DNA from: Erythrobacter sp.
Lineage (GTDB): Bacteria > Pseudomonadota > Alphaproteobacteria > Sphingomonadales > Sphingomonadaceae
Direction of reading: 5' to 3'
DNA length: 64,000 bases
Assembly (NCBI GenBank): GCA_024642335.1
Contig: JAHEBH010000005.1
Span: 26,652 to 90,651, forward strand
Below the pieces are notes generated by a model. That model was not told the origin of the DNA, did not search any database, and saw only the letters and a program-made list of their open reading frames with translations. Below are positions 39,366-48,033 of this stretch, one piece after another. Position 1 is the first letter of the stretch; each line of letters begins with the position of its first letter. Position numbers and translations under genes: made by a program.

Positions 39366-40518
39366 TGGACAGCCCCTCCGGCACATTCCCGAAGATGCGG
39401 GCATAGCAATCGATGGCATACCGGTCGGTCATGCCAGCAATGAAATCCGCTATATGCCGCGCCCTTTCGGTTGCGCCGCCGGGCAGGCTGTCATGCCAGC
39501 CGCCATTCATCAGCGCGGGTTCCTGGTCGAATGCCGCATAAAGCTTGGCGATCACCTTGTGCGCCACCGTGGCAGTGTTCTTCTGTTCCGGGTGGTAATA
39601 GAGCCGCTCGTAAAGGAACGCCTTGAGCCGCCTCTCTCGCGCAGCCCAAACGGGGGAGAAGGCGGCGATCGCGCACCCCGCTCCGCGTACCTGATCGGGC
39701 TTGGTGAGGCCGGCCATATTGTCCTTCGTCGTTTCGATCAGGTCGTTCACCATCACGCCGATCTGGTCGCGCACAAGCTCCCGCAATTGCAATGCTTGCG
39801 GCGCTTCGGGGTGGCGCGCACGGACCGCATCCCATTGCTCTTCCATGAAATCGAGCGACAGCAGGTCGTCGATCCGGAGAAAGCCCGCGCGCAGCCCGTC
39901 ATCGATGTCATGATTGTCGTAAGCGATGTCGTCTGCCAGCGCCGCAACCTGCGCTTCGAGCGAGGGCCAGCGGCCTAGGTCCATCTTGAAGGCCTGGTCC
40001 AGTTCCTTCAAGGCCCACCCTGGCTCGGAAACCGGACCGTTATGCTTGGCCAGCCCCTCCAGCACTTCCCAGCTGAGGTTCAGGCCGCGGATATCGCAAT
40101 AGGTCCGCTCGACCCGCATCAGCGCACGCAGGCAATGTTCGTTATGGTCCCAGCCACCATAGGCCCGCAGCGCATTGTTGAGCGCCTCCTCTCCCGAATG
40201 GCCGAAGGGCGGATGGCCGATATCATGCGCAAGGCAGATCGCTTCGGTCAGATCCTCGTCCAGACCCAGCGATCGTGCGATCACCCGCCCGATCTGCGCC
40301 ACTTCCAGGCTGTGTGTCAGGCGGACGCGGTAGTGATCGCCATCGGGAGCGACAAAGACCTGCGCCTTGCCAGCAAGACGGCGGAAGGCAACCGAATGGA
40401 TAATTCGGTCGCGATCGCGCTGGAATGCGCTGCGCGGCCCGCGCGTGCCTCCGCCCGACTGGTCGAACTCTCGCCCACGGGAAAGGGCAGGGTCGGCGGC
40501 GAGTGGGCTGCGTGGCAT
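39358..40518 (-). CDS. dGTPase-like HD-domain triphosphohydrolase
   Basis: A 386-residue enzyme of the deoxyguanosinetriphosphate triphosphohydrolase family, which splits dNTP into nucleoside and triphosphate. The metal ligands are RVRLTHSLEVAQIGR, AHDIGHPPFGHSGE and DDIAYDNHDIDDGL. Length matches the type-2 (dgt-like) group common in alphaproteobacteria. It is 84 nt downstream of pntB on the same strand and overlaps the NAD-binding gene. Confidence 0.93.
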   Translation of the reverse strand: MPRSPLAADPALSRGREFDQSGGGTRGPRSAFQRDRDRIIHSVAFRRLAGKAQVFVAPDGDHYRVRLTHSLEVAQIGRVIARSLGLDEDLTEAICLAHDIGHPPFGHSGEEALNNALRAYGGWDHNEHCLRALMRVERTYCDIRGLNLSWEVLEGLAKHNGPVSEPGWALKELDQAFKMDLGRWPSLEAQVAALADDIAYDNHDIDDGLRAGFLRIDDLLSLDFMEEQWDAVRARHPEAPQALQLRELVRDQIGVMVNDLIETTKDNMAGLTKPDQVRGAGCAIAAFSPVWAARERRLKAFLYERLYYHPEQKNTATVAHKVIAKLYAAFDQEPALMNGGWHDSLPGGATERARHIADFIAGMTDRYAIDCYARIFGNVPEGLSNV

Positions 40519-40602
40519 GGGTCAGTCAGCTAGATGGCCCGGCCACGCGTGACAAGGCGAACAGTTGGTGAACCTTGCAAGGCGCGCACGCACCGCCCCT
40601 CA

Positions 40603-42051
40603 TCAATGGCCCAGCGACTTGTTGATTTCCTCGACCATCTTCTTGGCATCGGCGAGCAGCATCATCGTCTGATCCATGTAGAATACATCGTTGTCGACGC
40701 CGGCATAGCCCACGCCGCCCATGCTGCGCTTGATGAAGAAGACCTGCTTGGCCTTGTCCACGTCGAACACCGGCATGCCGTAGATGGGCGATGATTTGTC
40801 GGTCTTGGCGGCCGGGTTCACCACGTCGTTGGCACCGATGATGAAGGCGACATCGCACTGCGCGAATTCGCTATTGATATCCTCCAGCTCGAACACCTTG
40901 TCGTAATCGACCGAGGCTTCGGCCAGCAGCACGTTCATATGGCCGGGCATGCGACCCGCCACCGGGTGGATGGCGAATTTCACATTCACGCCTTGCTCTT
41001 CCAGCAGGTCGCACATTTCGCGAAGTGCATGCTGCGCCTGCGCCACTGCCATGCCGTAACCCGGGATGATAATGACGTTTTCGGCCTGCTTGAGCATGAA
41101 GGCAGCATCTTCCGCGCTGCCCTGCTTGTAGGGTCGCGCCTCACGCGCTTCCCCGCCACCCGCAGACGCATCGGCACCGAAGCCTCCCGCAATCACGCTG
41201 ATGAAGCTGCGGTTCATCGCCCGGCACATGATGTAGGAGAGGATCGCGCCCGAAGAGCCGACCAGCGCGCCGGTGATGATCATCGCTGTATTGCCGAGCG
41301 TGAAGCCCATCGCCGCCGCGGCCCAGCCCGAATAGGAGTTCAGCATGGAGACCACCACGGGCATATCCGCCCCGCCGATCGGTATAATCAGCAGGAAGCC
41401 GATGGCAAAGGCAGCAACCGTCAGCGCCACGATCAGCGGCATCGTTCCTGACGCTGCAGCAGTGGCGAACAGGCCGGTCAGAACCAATATGGCAACCAAA
41501 GTGCCCAGGTTGATGACATGACGCCCCGGTAGAAGGATCGGCGAACCGCTCAACTTCCCCGAGAGCTTGGCGAAGGCGATGACAGATCCAGAAAAAGTGA
41601 TCGCACCAATGGCGATACCAAGGCCCATCTCCACGCGGCTGACCGGGGAAATGTCGCCAGCAGCATCAAGAATGCCGAATGCGCCCGGATTGAGATAGGC
41701 TGCCCAGCCCACCAGCACGGCGGCAAGGCCGACCAGTGAGTGGAACGCAGCCACCAGTTCCGGCATCGCCGTCATCGCGATGCGGCGGGCAATTGTGAAC
41801 CCGACGATGCCACCCAGGAAGATGGCTATGCCGATCTCCACGATATTGGCGATGTCATGGGTGATGAGCGTCGTCACCACCGCGATCAGCATGCCGGCCA
41901 TGCCATAGCGATTGCCCGCAAGGCTGGTGGTCGGATGCGAAAGTCCGCGCAGCGCGAGAATGAACAGCACGCCCGCAACGAGGTAAGCGAGCGCCACCCA
42001 CGGGTTCACACCGGCGCCTTCCGCGCCTGCCGCCAGGAAGGAGAACATCAC
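40603..42051 (-). CDS. pntB: NAD(P) transhydrogenase subunit beta
   Basis: A 482-residue subunit with nine membrane segments and a C-terminal NADP-binding domain III (IIPGYGMAVAQAQHALREM, and GANDVVNPAAKTD). With PntA1/PntA2 it uses the proton gradient to make NADPH from NADH. The ATG at 42051 overlaps the pntA2 stop by 4 nt. Last gene of a five-gene leftward operon. Confidence 0.96.
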   Translation of the reverse strand: MMFSFLAAGAEGAGVNPWVALAYLVAGVLFILALRGLSHPTTSLAGNRYGMAGMLIAVVTTLITHDIANIVEIGIAIFLGGIVGFTIARRIAMTAMPELVAAFHSLVGLAAVLVGWAAYLNPGAFGILDAAGDISPVSRVEMGLGIAIGAITFSGSVIAFAKLSGKLSGSPILLPGRHVINLGTLVAILVLTGLFATAAASGTMPLIVALTVAAFAIGFLLIIPIGGADMPVVVSMLNSYSGWAAAAMGFTLGNTAMIITGALVGSSGAILSYIMCRAMNRSFISVIAGGFGADASAGGGEAREARPYKQGSAEDAAFMLKQAENVIIIPGYGMAVAQAQHALREMCDLLEEQGVNVKFAIHPVAGRMPGHMNVLLAEASVDYDKVFELEDINSEFAQCDVAFIIGANDVVNPAAKTDKSSPIYGMPVFDVDKAKQVFFIKRSMGGVGYAGVDNDVFYMDQTMMLLADAKKMVEEINKSLGH

Positions 42052-42332
42052 TTCTTCTCCTTCTTCTTGTACATGGCCAACATGCGCTCGGTCACGGCAA
42101 AGCCGCCGAAGATATTGACGCTCGCCAGCACCACACCGGCGAGCCCCAGCAACTTGGCCGTGGCGCTCCCCGCCTCAGCCGAAGCGATCAGCGCGCCCAC
42201 TATAATCACCGAGGAAATCGCATTGGTCACCGCCATCAACGGCGTGTGCAGCGCCGGTGTGACCGACCAGACAACGTAATAGCCGACGAAGCAGGCCAGA
42301 ACGAAGATCGACAGGATTGAAATGAAGTCCAT
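42048..42332 (-). CDS. NAD(P) transhydrogenase subunit alpha, membrane part (PntA2)
   Basis: A 94-residue membrane protein with three hydrophobic segments: CFVGYYVVWSVTPALHTPLM, AISSVIIVGALIAS and VLASVNIFGGFAVTERML. It corresponds to the C-terminal membrane portion of E. coli PntA, encoded as a separate gene in many alphaproteobacteria. It ends with a Lys-rich tail. It lies between the VOC gene (3-nt gap) and pntB (4-nt overlap). Confidence 0.93.
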   Translation of the reverse strand: MDFISILSIFVLACFVGYYVVWSVTPALHTPLMAVTNAISSVIIVGALIASAEAGSATAKLLGLAGVVLASVNIFGGFAVTERMLAMYKKKEKK

Positions 42333-42335
42333 ATT

Positions 42336-42845
42336 CTACTCGCCCGTCACCTGGACGATTTCGATGTTGTTGCCCTCAGGATCGACAACGAACATCACCT
42401 TGATGCCGAGCATGGCGGTAAGGTCGGTGATGTCCACCGCAGGGGTCACGCCCTTGGACAGAAGGATTTCCTTGGTCGCCTCGATATCGGCGACTTCCAT
42501 CATCAGCTGGCCGGGGCCGCGTACGGCGAGATGCGCCGGCGGCGGTCCGCGTTCGGGGCCGGGCTGTGAATCGGCCACCTGGACAAGCTCGAGGCCTTGC
42601 GTTCCATTCCTGAGCCAGCGGAAATGCATTGCCGGCCCGAGAGGCGCGTCCTTCACAACTTCGAAATCGAGTACATCGACATAGAAGGCCGTCACAGCCT
42701 CGATATCTTCGACCGAAAGCGCCATCAGGAAATGGTTGAGCTCGATCCTGGGCTGGGCGGCATATTCCGGCGCCTGCGCCTGCGCGCCGGTGGTCACGAA
42801 AGCAGCGCCTGCCAGCGCCAATCCAAGAACACTCTTCTTCATCAT
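42336..42845 (-). CDS. Exported VOC (glyoxalase-like) protein
   Basis: A 169-residue protein with a signal peptide (MMKKSVLGLALAGAAFVTTG, cut near AQA-QA) and one VOC domain with two beta-alpha-beta repeats: HFLMALSVEDIEAVTAFYVD and VVDPEGNNIEIVQV. His38 and the Glu in NNIEIV could bind metal. A periplasmic VOC protein is unexpected inside the transhydrogenase operon, yet it overlaps pntA1 by 4 nt and is 3 nt from pntA2, so it is clearly co-transcribed. Confidence 0.8.
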   Translation of the reverse strand: MMKKSVLGLALAGAAFVTTGAQAQAPEYAAQPRIELNHFLMALSVEDIEAVTAFYVDVLDFEVVKDAPLGPAMHFRWLRNGTQGLELVQVADSQPGPERGPPPAHLAVRGPGQLMMEVADIEATKEILLSKGVTPAVDITDLTAMLGIKVMFVVDPEGNNIEIVQVTGE

Positions 42846-43969
42846 TTCAGCCTTTCATTGACCACTTCGCCGCCCCTCGTCAGGCGCACGGCATCACCGA
42901 TTTCCTCGTCCAGTTCGACCTTGCCCGTTTCCTTGTCCCAGAAGGCGGACAGGAAATTGAACAGGTTGCGACTGAACAGCGCGCTGGCGTCTGCCGCAAG
43001 GTGCGCAGGCGTGTTGGAATAACCCATGATGGAAACGCCGTGCTTTACCACGACCTCATCGGCCACGCTGCCCTCGACGTTGCCGCCCTGCGCCACTGCG
43101 AGGTCAAAGATCACACTGCCAGGCCGCATGGTGGCGATCTGCGCGTCGGTGATCAGGCGCGGCGCATCCCTGCCCGGGATCAGCGCGGTGGTGATGACGA
43201 TATCCTGCTTGGCGATATGCGCGCTGACCAGTTCCGCCTGCGCCTTCTGGTATTCCTCGCTCATCTCGGTGGCATAGCCGCCCGAACCTTCGCCCTCGAT
43301 TCCCGCAACACTCTCGACGAAGATCGGCTTGGCTCCCAGCGACTGGATCTGTTCCTTCGTCGCCGAACGCACATCGGTGGCGGAGACTTGCGCGCCCAAG
43401 CGCCTGGCCGTGGCGATCGCCTGAAGCCCGGCAACGCCAACGCCCATGACAAAGGCCTTGGCTGCAGACACCGTGCCTGCCGCCGTCATCATCATCGGGA
43501 AAGCCCGGCCATACTGGTCCGCCGCGGCCAAAACAGCCTTGTAACCGGCGAGGTTGGACTGGCTGGAAAGCACGTCCATGCTTTGTGCGCGGGTGATACG
43601 CGGCATGAATTCCATCGACAGCGCTTCAAGCCCTGCCTTGGCATAGGCCTTGATCCGGTCGCTTTCGCGGAATGGATCGAAGGTCGCGGCCACCCATGCT
43701 CCCGGCTTCGCGCCCGCAAGATCGGCAACGTCGGGAGCCTGGACGCCCAGCACGATATCAGCCCCCGCCACGACCTTGTCGGCAGACAAAACATCCGCAC
43801 CGGCAGCGGCATAGTCACCATCGCTGATGGAAGCGCCCGAACCGGCGCCCTCCTCCACCGCGAAGCTGGCGCCGAGGCCGATGAATTTCTTGACGGTTTC
43901 AGGTGTCGCGGCAACGCGCGTTTCCCCTGCGGCCCTTTCTTTCAGGACCGCAATCCTAAGTCCCCCCAT
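42842..43969 (-). CDS. NAD(P) transhydrogenase subunit alpha, NAD-binding part (PntA1)
   Basis: A 375-residue soluble NAD-binding domain I. RIAVLKERAAGETRVAATPE is the N-terminus, GVGVAGLQAIATARRLGAQV the Rossmann motif, and EMSEEYQKAQAEL the following loop. It transfers hydride from NADH to NADP at PntB. The ATG at 43969 begins MGGLRIAVLK; the in-frame start at 43996 overlaps the upstream subunit IV gene. It is 10 nt downstream of that small gene. Confidence 0.95.
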   Translation of the reverse strand: MGGLRIAVLKERAAGETRVAATPETVKKFIGLGASFAVEEGAGSGASISDGDYAAAGADVLSADKVVAGADIVLGVQAPDVADLAGAKPGAWVAATFDPFRESDRIKAYAKAGLEALSMEFMPRITRAQSMDVLSSQSNLAGYKAVLAAADQYGRAFPMMMTAAGTVSAAKAFVMGVGVAGLQAIATARRLGAQVSATDVRSATKEQIQSLGAKPIFVESVAGIEGEGSGGYATEMSEEYQKAQAELVSAHIAKQDIVITTALIPGRDAPRLITDAQIATMRPGSVIFDLAVAQGGNVEGSVADEVVVKHGVSIMGYSNTPAHLAADASALFSRNLFNFLSAFWDKETGKVELDEEIGDAVRLTRGGEVVNERLK

Positions 43970-43979
43970 GTCCCCAGCC

Positions 43980-44102
43980 TCAGCTGATGAGGGCAATAAC
44001 GATCAGGACAAGCAGCGCGGTGACCGGAATCGTCCATTTCAGCAGGGTTAGGAATCCGCCATAAGTCCTCTTGTTTGCCGTAATGTCTTGCGAATTGGCC
44101 AT
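43980..44102 (-). CDS. aa3-type cytochrome c oxidase subunit IV (COX4_pro_2)
   Basis: A 40-residue protein missed by length cut-offs. It starts MANSQDITANKRTYGGFLTL and has a single membrane helix (LLKWTIPVTALLVLIVIALI). This is the bacterial aa3-oxidase subunit IV family, a small subunit of the terminal oxidase. Its placement at the head of pntA1-VOC-pntA2-pntB, 10 nt before pntA1, is typical of related alphaproteobacteria and links the oxidase to transhydrogenase expression. Confidence 0.85.
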   Translation of the reverse strand: MANSQDITANKRTYGGFLTLLKWTIPVTALLVLIVIALIS

Positions 44103-44258
44103 TTTACGCCCTGTCCTTCCAGAATCCTTGGATAATCGAGCAACCATCTATCCTTCCTCACGTCATGGCTCAAGTGTTGCCTTAATCGCCTCTTTACCCA
44201 CGCCTGCTATCGCAAAGCTTCGTGCCGGAGTGTCGGCGGCGATTTGGAACTAGGGATC

Positions 44259-45677
44259 ATGGCAGACGCTGAAGAACGCCTGTTGATGCTGATCGACGAT
44301 GAACCTGCGCAGAGCCGGTTGATCACTGCGCTTGCCGCACGCGAAGGCTGGCGCACGCTGGTCGTGGACGATGCGGAAAAGGCCATTGCCACGCTCGGCA
44401 CGCGGCAGGGCATGCAATTGTCCGCCATCGTCCTGGACCAGTGGGTTCCGGGCGACCAGGCCTGCGAGCTGATTGCTGAATTCAAGGAACGCCGCCCCGC
44501 CCTGCCCGTGTTGATGCTGACGGCGAGCACATCGCCCCTGCTGGCTGTGGAAGCCATGCGCGCGGGCGCTACCGATTATCTGGTCAAGCCCGTCGCCCCC
44601 GAACAATTGATGCAGGCGCTGCGCAATGCGACGACGCGCGAAGCGCCGCGTGACGAGCTGATCCCGCTGACCGAGAAGATGCCTGCCACGCTCGATTTCG
44701 ACGCGATGGTCGGCACCGCTCCCAAGTTCCGCGACGCGCTGGCCAAGGCGGCCAAGGCAGCACGCGGGCATGGCAACCTTCTGATCGAAGGCGAAAGCGG
44801 CACCGGCAAGGAAATGCTCGTGCGCGCGATCTATGCCGCCTCGCCGCGTACCAAGGCTCCGTTCAAGATCGTCAATATCGCCGGCGTACCGGCAAGTTCG
44901 CTGGAATCGGTGCTGTTCGGCCACGAGAAGGGTTCGTTCCCGGGCGCATTCGAGCAACAGGTGGGCGCGATCCAGAACTGTGATGGCGGCACGCTGGTGC
45001 TCGACGAGGTGGATCGCCTCTCCGTCGAGTTGCAGGACCGCCTGATCGAAGCGATCGAGAACAAGCGCTGCCGCCCGATTGGCGCGCGGCACAGCTTCAA
45101 GGTGGATCTACGTTTCATTGGCGCCAGCAACCTTCCGCTGGCGGATCTTGTGGCGACCGGGCACTTCCGCAAGGAACTGCTCGAGCTTCTGGCCAGGACG
45201 ACCGTAACCCTGCCGCCCTTGCGCGAGCGCCACAGCGATATCTCCGCACTGACGCGCCACTTCCTCCACCGCATCGGTGACCAGCCGGGCCTTCGCCAGC
45301 TGGGGATCACCGATGACGCGGTCAAACTGCTCGCTGCGTTCGACTGGCCGGGCAATGTCCGCCAGTTGCAGGCCGTGCTGTTCCGCGCGGCGGTGTTCTG
45401 CGATGGCGACGCGCTGACCGCGCATGACTTCCCGCAGCTGTCCAATATCATCGGCGACATGGCTGACGCGGGCCAGCCGATGATGGAAAGCGCCGGTGTG
45501 CAGATCTACGAGAGCGACGGCAATCTGCGTTCGCTCGAGGACATCGAAGCCGACGTGATCCGCCTTGCGATCGGCCATTATCGCGGCCGGATGACCGAAG
45601 TTGCCCGCAGGCTCGGCATTGGGCGCTCGACGCTCTACCGCAAGCTGGGCGATCTCGGCATCGAGAATGCGGCCTGA
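44259..45677 (+). CDS. NtrC-type response regulator (receiver, AAA+, Fis HTH) with altered GAFTGA loop
   Basis: A 472-residue regulator in three domains: a receiver with phospho-acceptor Asp60 (AIVLDQWVPGD) and Lys in DYLVKPV; an AAA+ domain with Walker A GESGTGKE and Walker B GGTLVLDEVDRL; and a Fis-type HTH (EVARRLGIGRSTLYRK). The GAFTGA loop that contacts sigma-54 reads GSFPGA (in GHEKGSFPGAFEQ), with Ala to Ser and Thr to Pro changes. It may therefore not activate sigma-54 polymerase. No histidine kinase is adjacent. The ATG at 44259 follows TAGGG. Confidence 0.88.
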   Translation: MADAEERLLMLIDDEPAQSRLITALAAREGWRTLVVDDAEKAIATLGTRQGMQLSAIVLDQWVPGDQACELIAEFKERRPALPVLMLTASTSPLLAVEAMRAGATDYLVKPVAPEQLMQALRNATTREAPRDELIPLTEKMPATLDFDAMVGTAPKFRDALAKAAKAARGHGNLLIEGESGTGKEMLVRAIYAASPRTKAPFKIVNIAGVPASSLESVLFGHEKGSFPGAFEQQVGAIQNCDGGTLVLDEVDRLSVELQDRLIEAIENKRCRPIGARHSFKVDLRFIGASNLPLADLVATGHFRKELLELLARTTVTLPPLRERHSDISALTRHFLHRIGDQPGLRQLGITDDAVKLLAAFDWPGNVRQLQAVLFRAAVFCDGDALTAHDFPQLSNIIGDMADAGQPMMESAGVQIYESDGNLRSLEDIEADVIRLAIGHYRGRMTEVARRLGIGRSTLYRKLGDLGIENAA

Positions 45678-45724
45678 GCAACCCCAAGCTAAATCACCAC
45701 CGACGCTGCGTTGGCTGAGGCGCC

Positions 45725-46258
45725 TCAGGCGACCTTGGCCAGACCGTCCTTCACCATCTCGGTGTCACAATTGCCGTTCTGGCAGGCCGAGCTGAAGACG
45801 TTGACCGCCGCCTGGGTCACCTGGTAGCCAATCTGGTGGTGACCGGCGCAGGGATGGACCCTTTCGACCAGGCCCCGCGTGGTCAGCGTGCGCAACCAGA
45901 AATGGCCGCGGTCGTTCTCGATCCCCAGTTCCTCCGCCGTGAGCACACGGCCCTCGATCCGCGCCAACATCAGCTGGATCAGGATCGACCAGCTCGGGTC
46001 GGTCGGGTCGTCAGCCTCCAACAGAAAACCCCGCATCCGTTCTGCGCGGAGCGAGGCTTCAAGAAAACTGCAGATGTTTTCGGGATAGGGCGACTTGCCA
46101 TACCGCCCGCCGGTTCGTTCGAGGTTCTGCGTTACCGCGGCGGTCACCTCTGCCAGCCGTCGGGAGATTGCAAGAAGCTCTCCGGAAATTGCTTGAAATC
46201 CGCCCGACGCCCCCGCGATGCAGGGTACGGGCACTTTTTCGCCCCAATTGCTTTCCAT
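45725..46258 (-). CDS. Hypothetical protein with a winged-helix-like C-terminal half
   Basis: A 177-residue protein. The C-terminal half (about 85-165) reads as a winged helix: SWSILIQLMLARIEGRVLTAEE, GHFWLRTLTTRGLVERV and GYQVTQAAVNVF. The N-terminal half is helical with no motif. Several cysteines near the end (SSACQNGNCDTE) could bind metal or form a disulfide. It may be a MarR-like regulator; no family name is claimed. Upstream lies the AT-rich 650-bp gap, from which it may be expressed. Confidence 0.65.
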   Translation of the reverse strand: MESNWGEKVPVPCIAGASGGFQAISGELLAISRRLAEVTAAVTQNLERTGGRYGKSPYPENICSFLEASLRAERMRGFLLEADDPTDPSWSILIQLMLARIEGRVLTAEELGIENDRGHFWLRTLTTRGLVERVHPCAGHHQIGYQVTQAAVNVFSSACQNGNCDTEMVKDGLAKVA

Positions 46259-46710
46259 GTGATTTCCACTCCGGTATTTTGTCCGGCTGGAATGTGCGAC
46301 CCAACCGACATGCTATGTTCTTTTTTATCTCACACGATTCATCTTTCTTCGCGCCCCTCGCCCACCCTGTTTTTTTCGGAGCTCAGGACAACTTCGTGTA
46401 GCCATATTGCTAGCCCTGGCTGGCCAAAATTGCAATATTTACTGTCGTAACCATTCTGGACCAAACTTTCCGAAATGGTCGAAAAATCGATGAATTTGAC
46501 ATATCATTACACAGTGCAGATGTTTTATATTGAAAAGTCTATATATGGTGTAATTTTCAATCTCTGTTAGGGCATGGAATTACCATCATTATAGATCATT
46601 TTCATGCCAAAACACCTGTCAGCAGCTCCTATTTCCGGCCCTGCGGCCACAAATTTCACATATGCGAAGCGAACTTCATGGCACGATTCGCGAGTCGTCA
46701 CCGTCCAAAA

Positions 46711-46724
46711 TGGTAGCGATAACT
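46711..46724. promoter_or_regulatory. LacI-type operator-like site 1
   Basis: TGGTAGCGATAACT. The central CG and the partly symmetric halves TGGTAGC and GATAACT resemble operators of LacI/GalR family regulators. The first 13 bases recur exactly at 46881. Confidence 0.4.
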
Positions 46725-46880
46725 TACAATCATAACCTCACCTCTATGACCCCTCATAATTGCCAGCCACAGGGTTGAAAATATCTCCTTTGCATCCGTG
46801 ATACCGAAAATTCCGATATTCGATCACACGAAGGTGCGGCACGCTTTACAATCTGTATTGCAATCCCACGCATCTCCGAG

Positions 46881-46894
46881 TGGTAGCGATAACA
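46881..46894. promoter_or_regulatory. LacI-type operator-like site 2
   Basis: TGGTAGCGATAACA. Read on the other strand it is TGTTATCGCTACCA, the form usual for LacI-family operators in alphaproteobacteria. Same orientation as site 1, exactly 170 bp away. Confidence 0.42.
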
Positions 46895-46908
46895 AACTTG
46901 ACGGATTG

Positions 46909-48033
46909 TCAAATTTTCAACCCGCTGAAATCCGTTAGCGCCGCATCACGCAGGCCTCGCCAGACATTGCGAGCCTGCACAGTCTCGACCACATCATGCA
47001 CGCGCAGCAGGTGATAGCCCGCGTCCATGCCGCGCACCGCCAGCGCGATGGAGCCGCCCAGGCGCTGGTGCGCGGCAGCCTCGTTAGACAGCGCGCCGAT
47101 CATGCGTTTGCGGCTTGCCCCCAGCAGCAGCGGCTGGCCCAGCGCATGGAACAGAGGCAGCGCGTTGAGCAGCGCGAGATTGTCTGCCAGCGCCTTGCCG
47201 AAGCCGATGCCCGGATCGAGGATGATGTTCGGCCGCGCAACACCGCCCGCTATCGCCCGGTCACGCACTTCCTTCAGCCAGTCGAACACCTCGAAGGCCA
47301 CGGCGGTATAATCGCCATTGGCATGCAGGTCCTCGGCCTCGGCATTGCTCGGCCCGGGAGCATGCATCAGGACCACCGGCTTGCCGGTTGAAGCAGCAAA
47401 TTCCAAACTGCGCGGATCGTGGCGCAGGGCAGACACGTCATTGATGATGTGCGCACCCGCATCCAGCGCCGCCTCCATCACGCCGGGCCGACGCGTGTCG
47501 ATGCTCACCGCCGCACCCATGCCCGTGCAATATTCAATGGCCGGGATCACCCGCTTGAGCTCGTCCCCTTCCCATACAGCCGCTGCCCCCGGCCGCGTGC
47601 TCTCGCCGCCGATATCAATGATCGCCGCGCCGGCCTCATGCATGGCAGAAGCCTGCGCTCGCATGGCATCGGGATCGTCCATGAACTGTCCGCCATCGGA
47701 GAAACTGTCCGGTGTGACATTGAGGATGCCCATGACCTGCGGCTGGTCGAGCCGGATCGTGCGATCGCCGCACCGGATCGGCGCATGAACCTTTCCGAGA
47801 TTGGCCCACTGTTCCTCGGCATCCTGTGCCAGATCGGCAGGCAGCTGCCCCAGCACTCCCGCCATTTCGCGCGCACCGCAAATGGTACGCTCCGCCACCA
47901 CGCCATCGCGCCGCGTGATCACGGCAAAACCATGCGCATAGGCCATGCTGCCGCCCAGCCGCACTGCATCGCCCTCCACCGCCTGCGGGCCCGTGACCAG
48001 GGAGATCGGCTGGATGTAGATTGAGTCGCTCAT
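46909..48033 (-). CDS. folP: Dihydropteroate synthase with N-terminal extension
   Basis: A 374-residue enzyme that joins para-aminobenzoate to dihydropterin pyrophosphate in folate synthesis. The two signatures are PQVMGILNVTPDSFSDGG and GAAIIDIGGESTRPGA; further blocks SIDTRRPGVMEAAL and GIGFGKALADN match. The catalytic domain begins near residue 97. The first ~95 residues (ISLVTGPQAVEGDAVRLGG onwards) are an extension not present in E. coli FolP but seen in related alphaproteobacteria. Sulfonamide-binding loops look intact. Confidence 0.94.
   Translation of the reverse strand: MSDSIYIQPISLVTGPQAVEGDAVRLGGSMAYAHGFAVITRRDGVVAERTICGAREMAGVLGQLPADLAQDAEEQWANLGKVHAPIRCGDRTIRLDQPQVMGILNVTPDSFSDGGQFMDDPDAMRAQASAMHEAGAAIIDIGGESTRPGAAAVWEGDELKRVIPAIEYCTGMGAAVSIDTRRPGVMEAALDAGAHIINDVSALRHDPRSLEFAASTGKPVVLMHAPGPSNAEAEDLHANGDYTAVAFEVFDWLKEVRDRAIAGGVARPNIILDPGIGFGKALADNLALLNALPLFHALGQPLLLGASRKRMIGALSNEAAAHQRLGGSIALAVRGMDAGYHLLRVHDVVETVQARNVWRGLRDAALTDFSGLKI

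Larger units (their letters stand above)
46259..46908. other. 650-bp AT-rich gap without a recognised gene
   Basis: This is the longest gene-free stretch in the window and is visibly more AT-rich than its surroundings. No frame with coding character was found. It lies between the start of the winged-helix-like gene and the end of folP, so it holds at least that gene's promoter. It also contains two identical TGGTAGCGATAAC sites 170 bp apart and a TTGAC-GGATT-GTCAA repeat at the folP end. It may be the remnant of a lost gene or a large regulatory region. Confidence 0.6.

Noticed and set aside
46496..46530. TTGACA followed by AT-rich sequence in the 650-bp gap
   Set aside because: No good -10 at 16-18 bp and no rightward gene downstream, so it was not called a promoter.
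46898..46912. TTGAC-GGATT-GTCAA repeat at the folP stop
   Set aside because: Only 5-bp arms; could be chance in AT-rich sequence.
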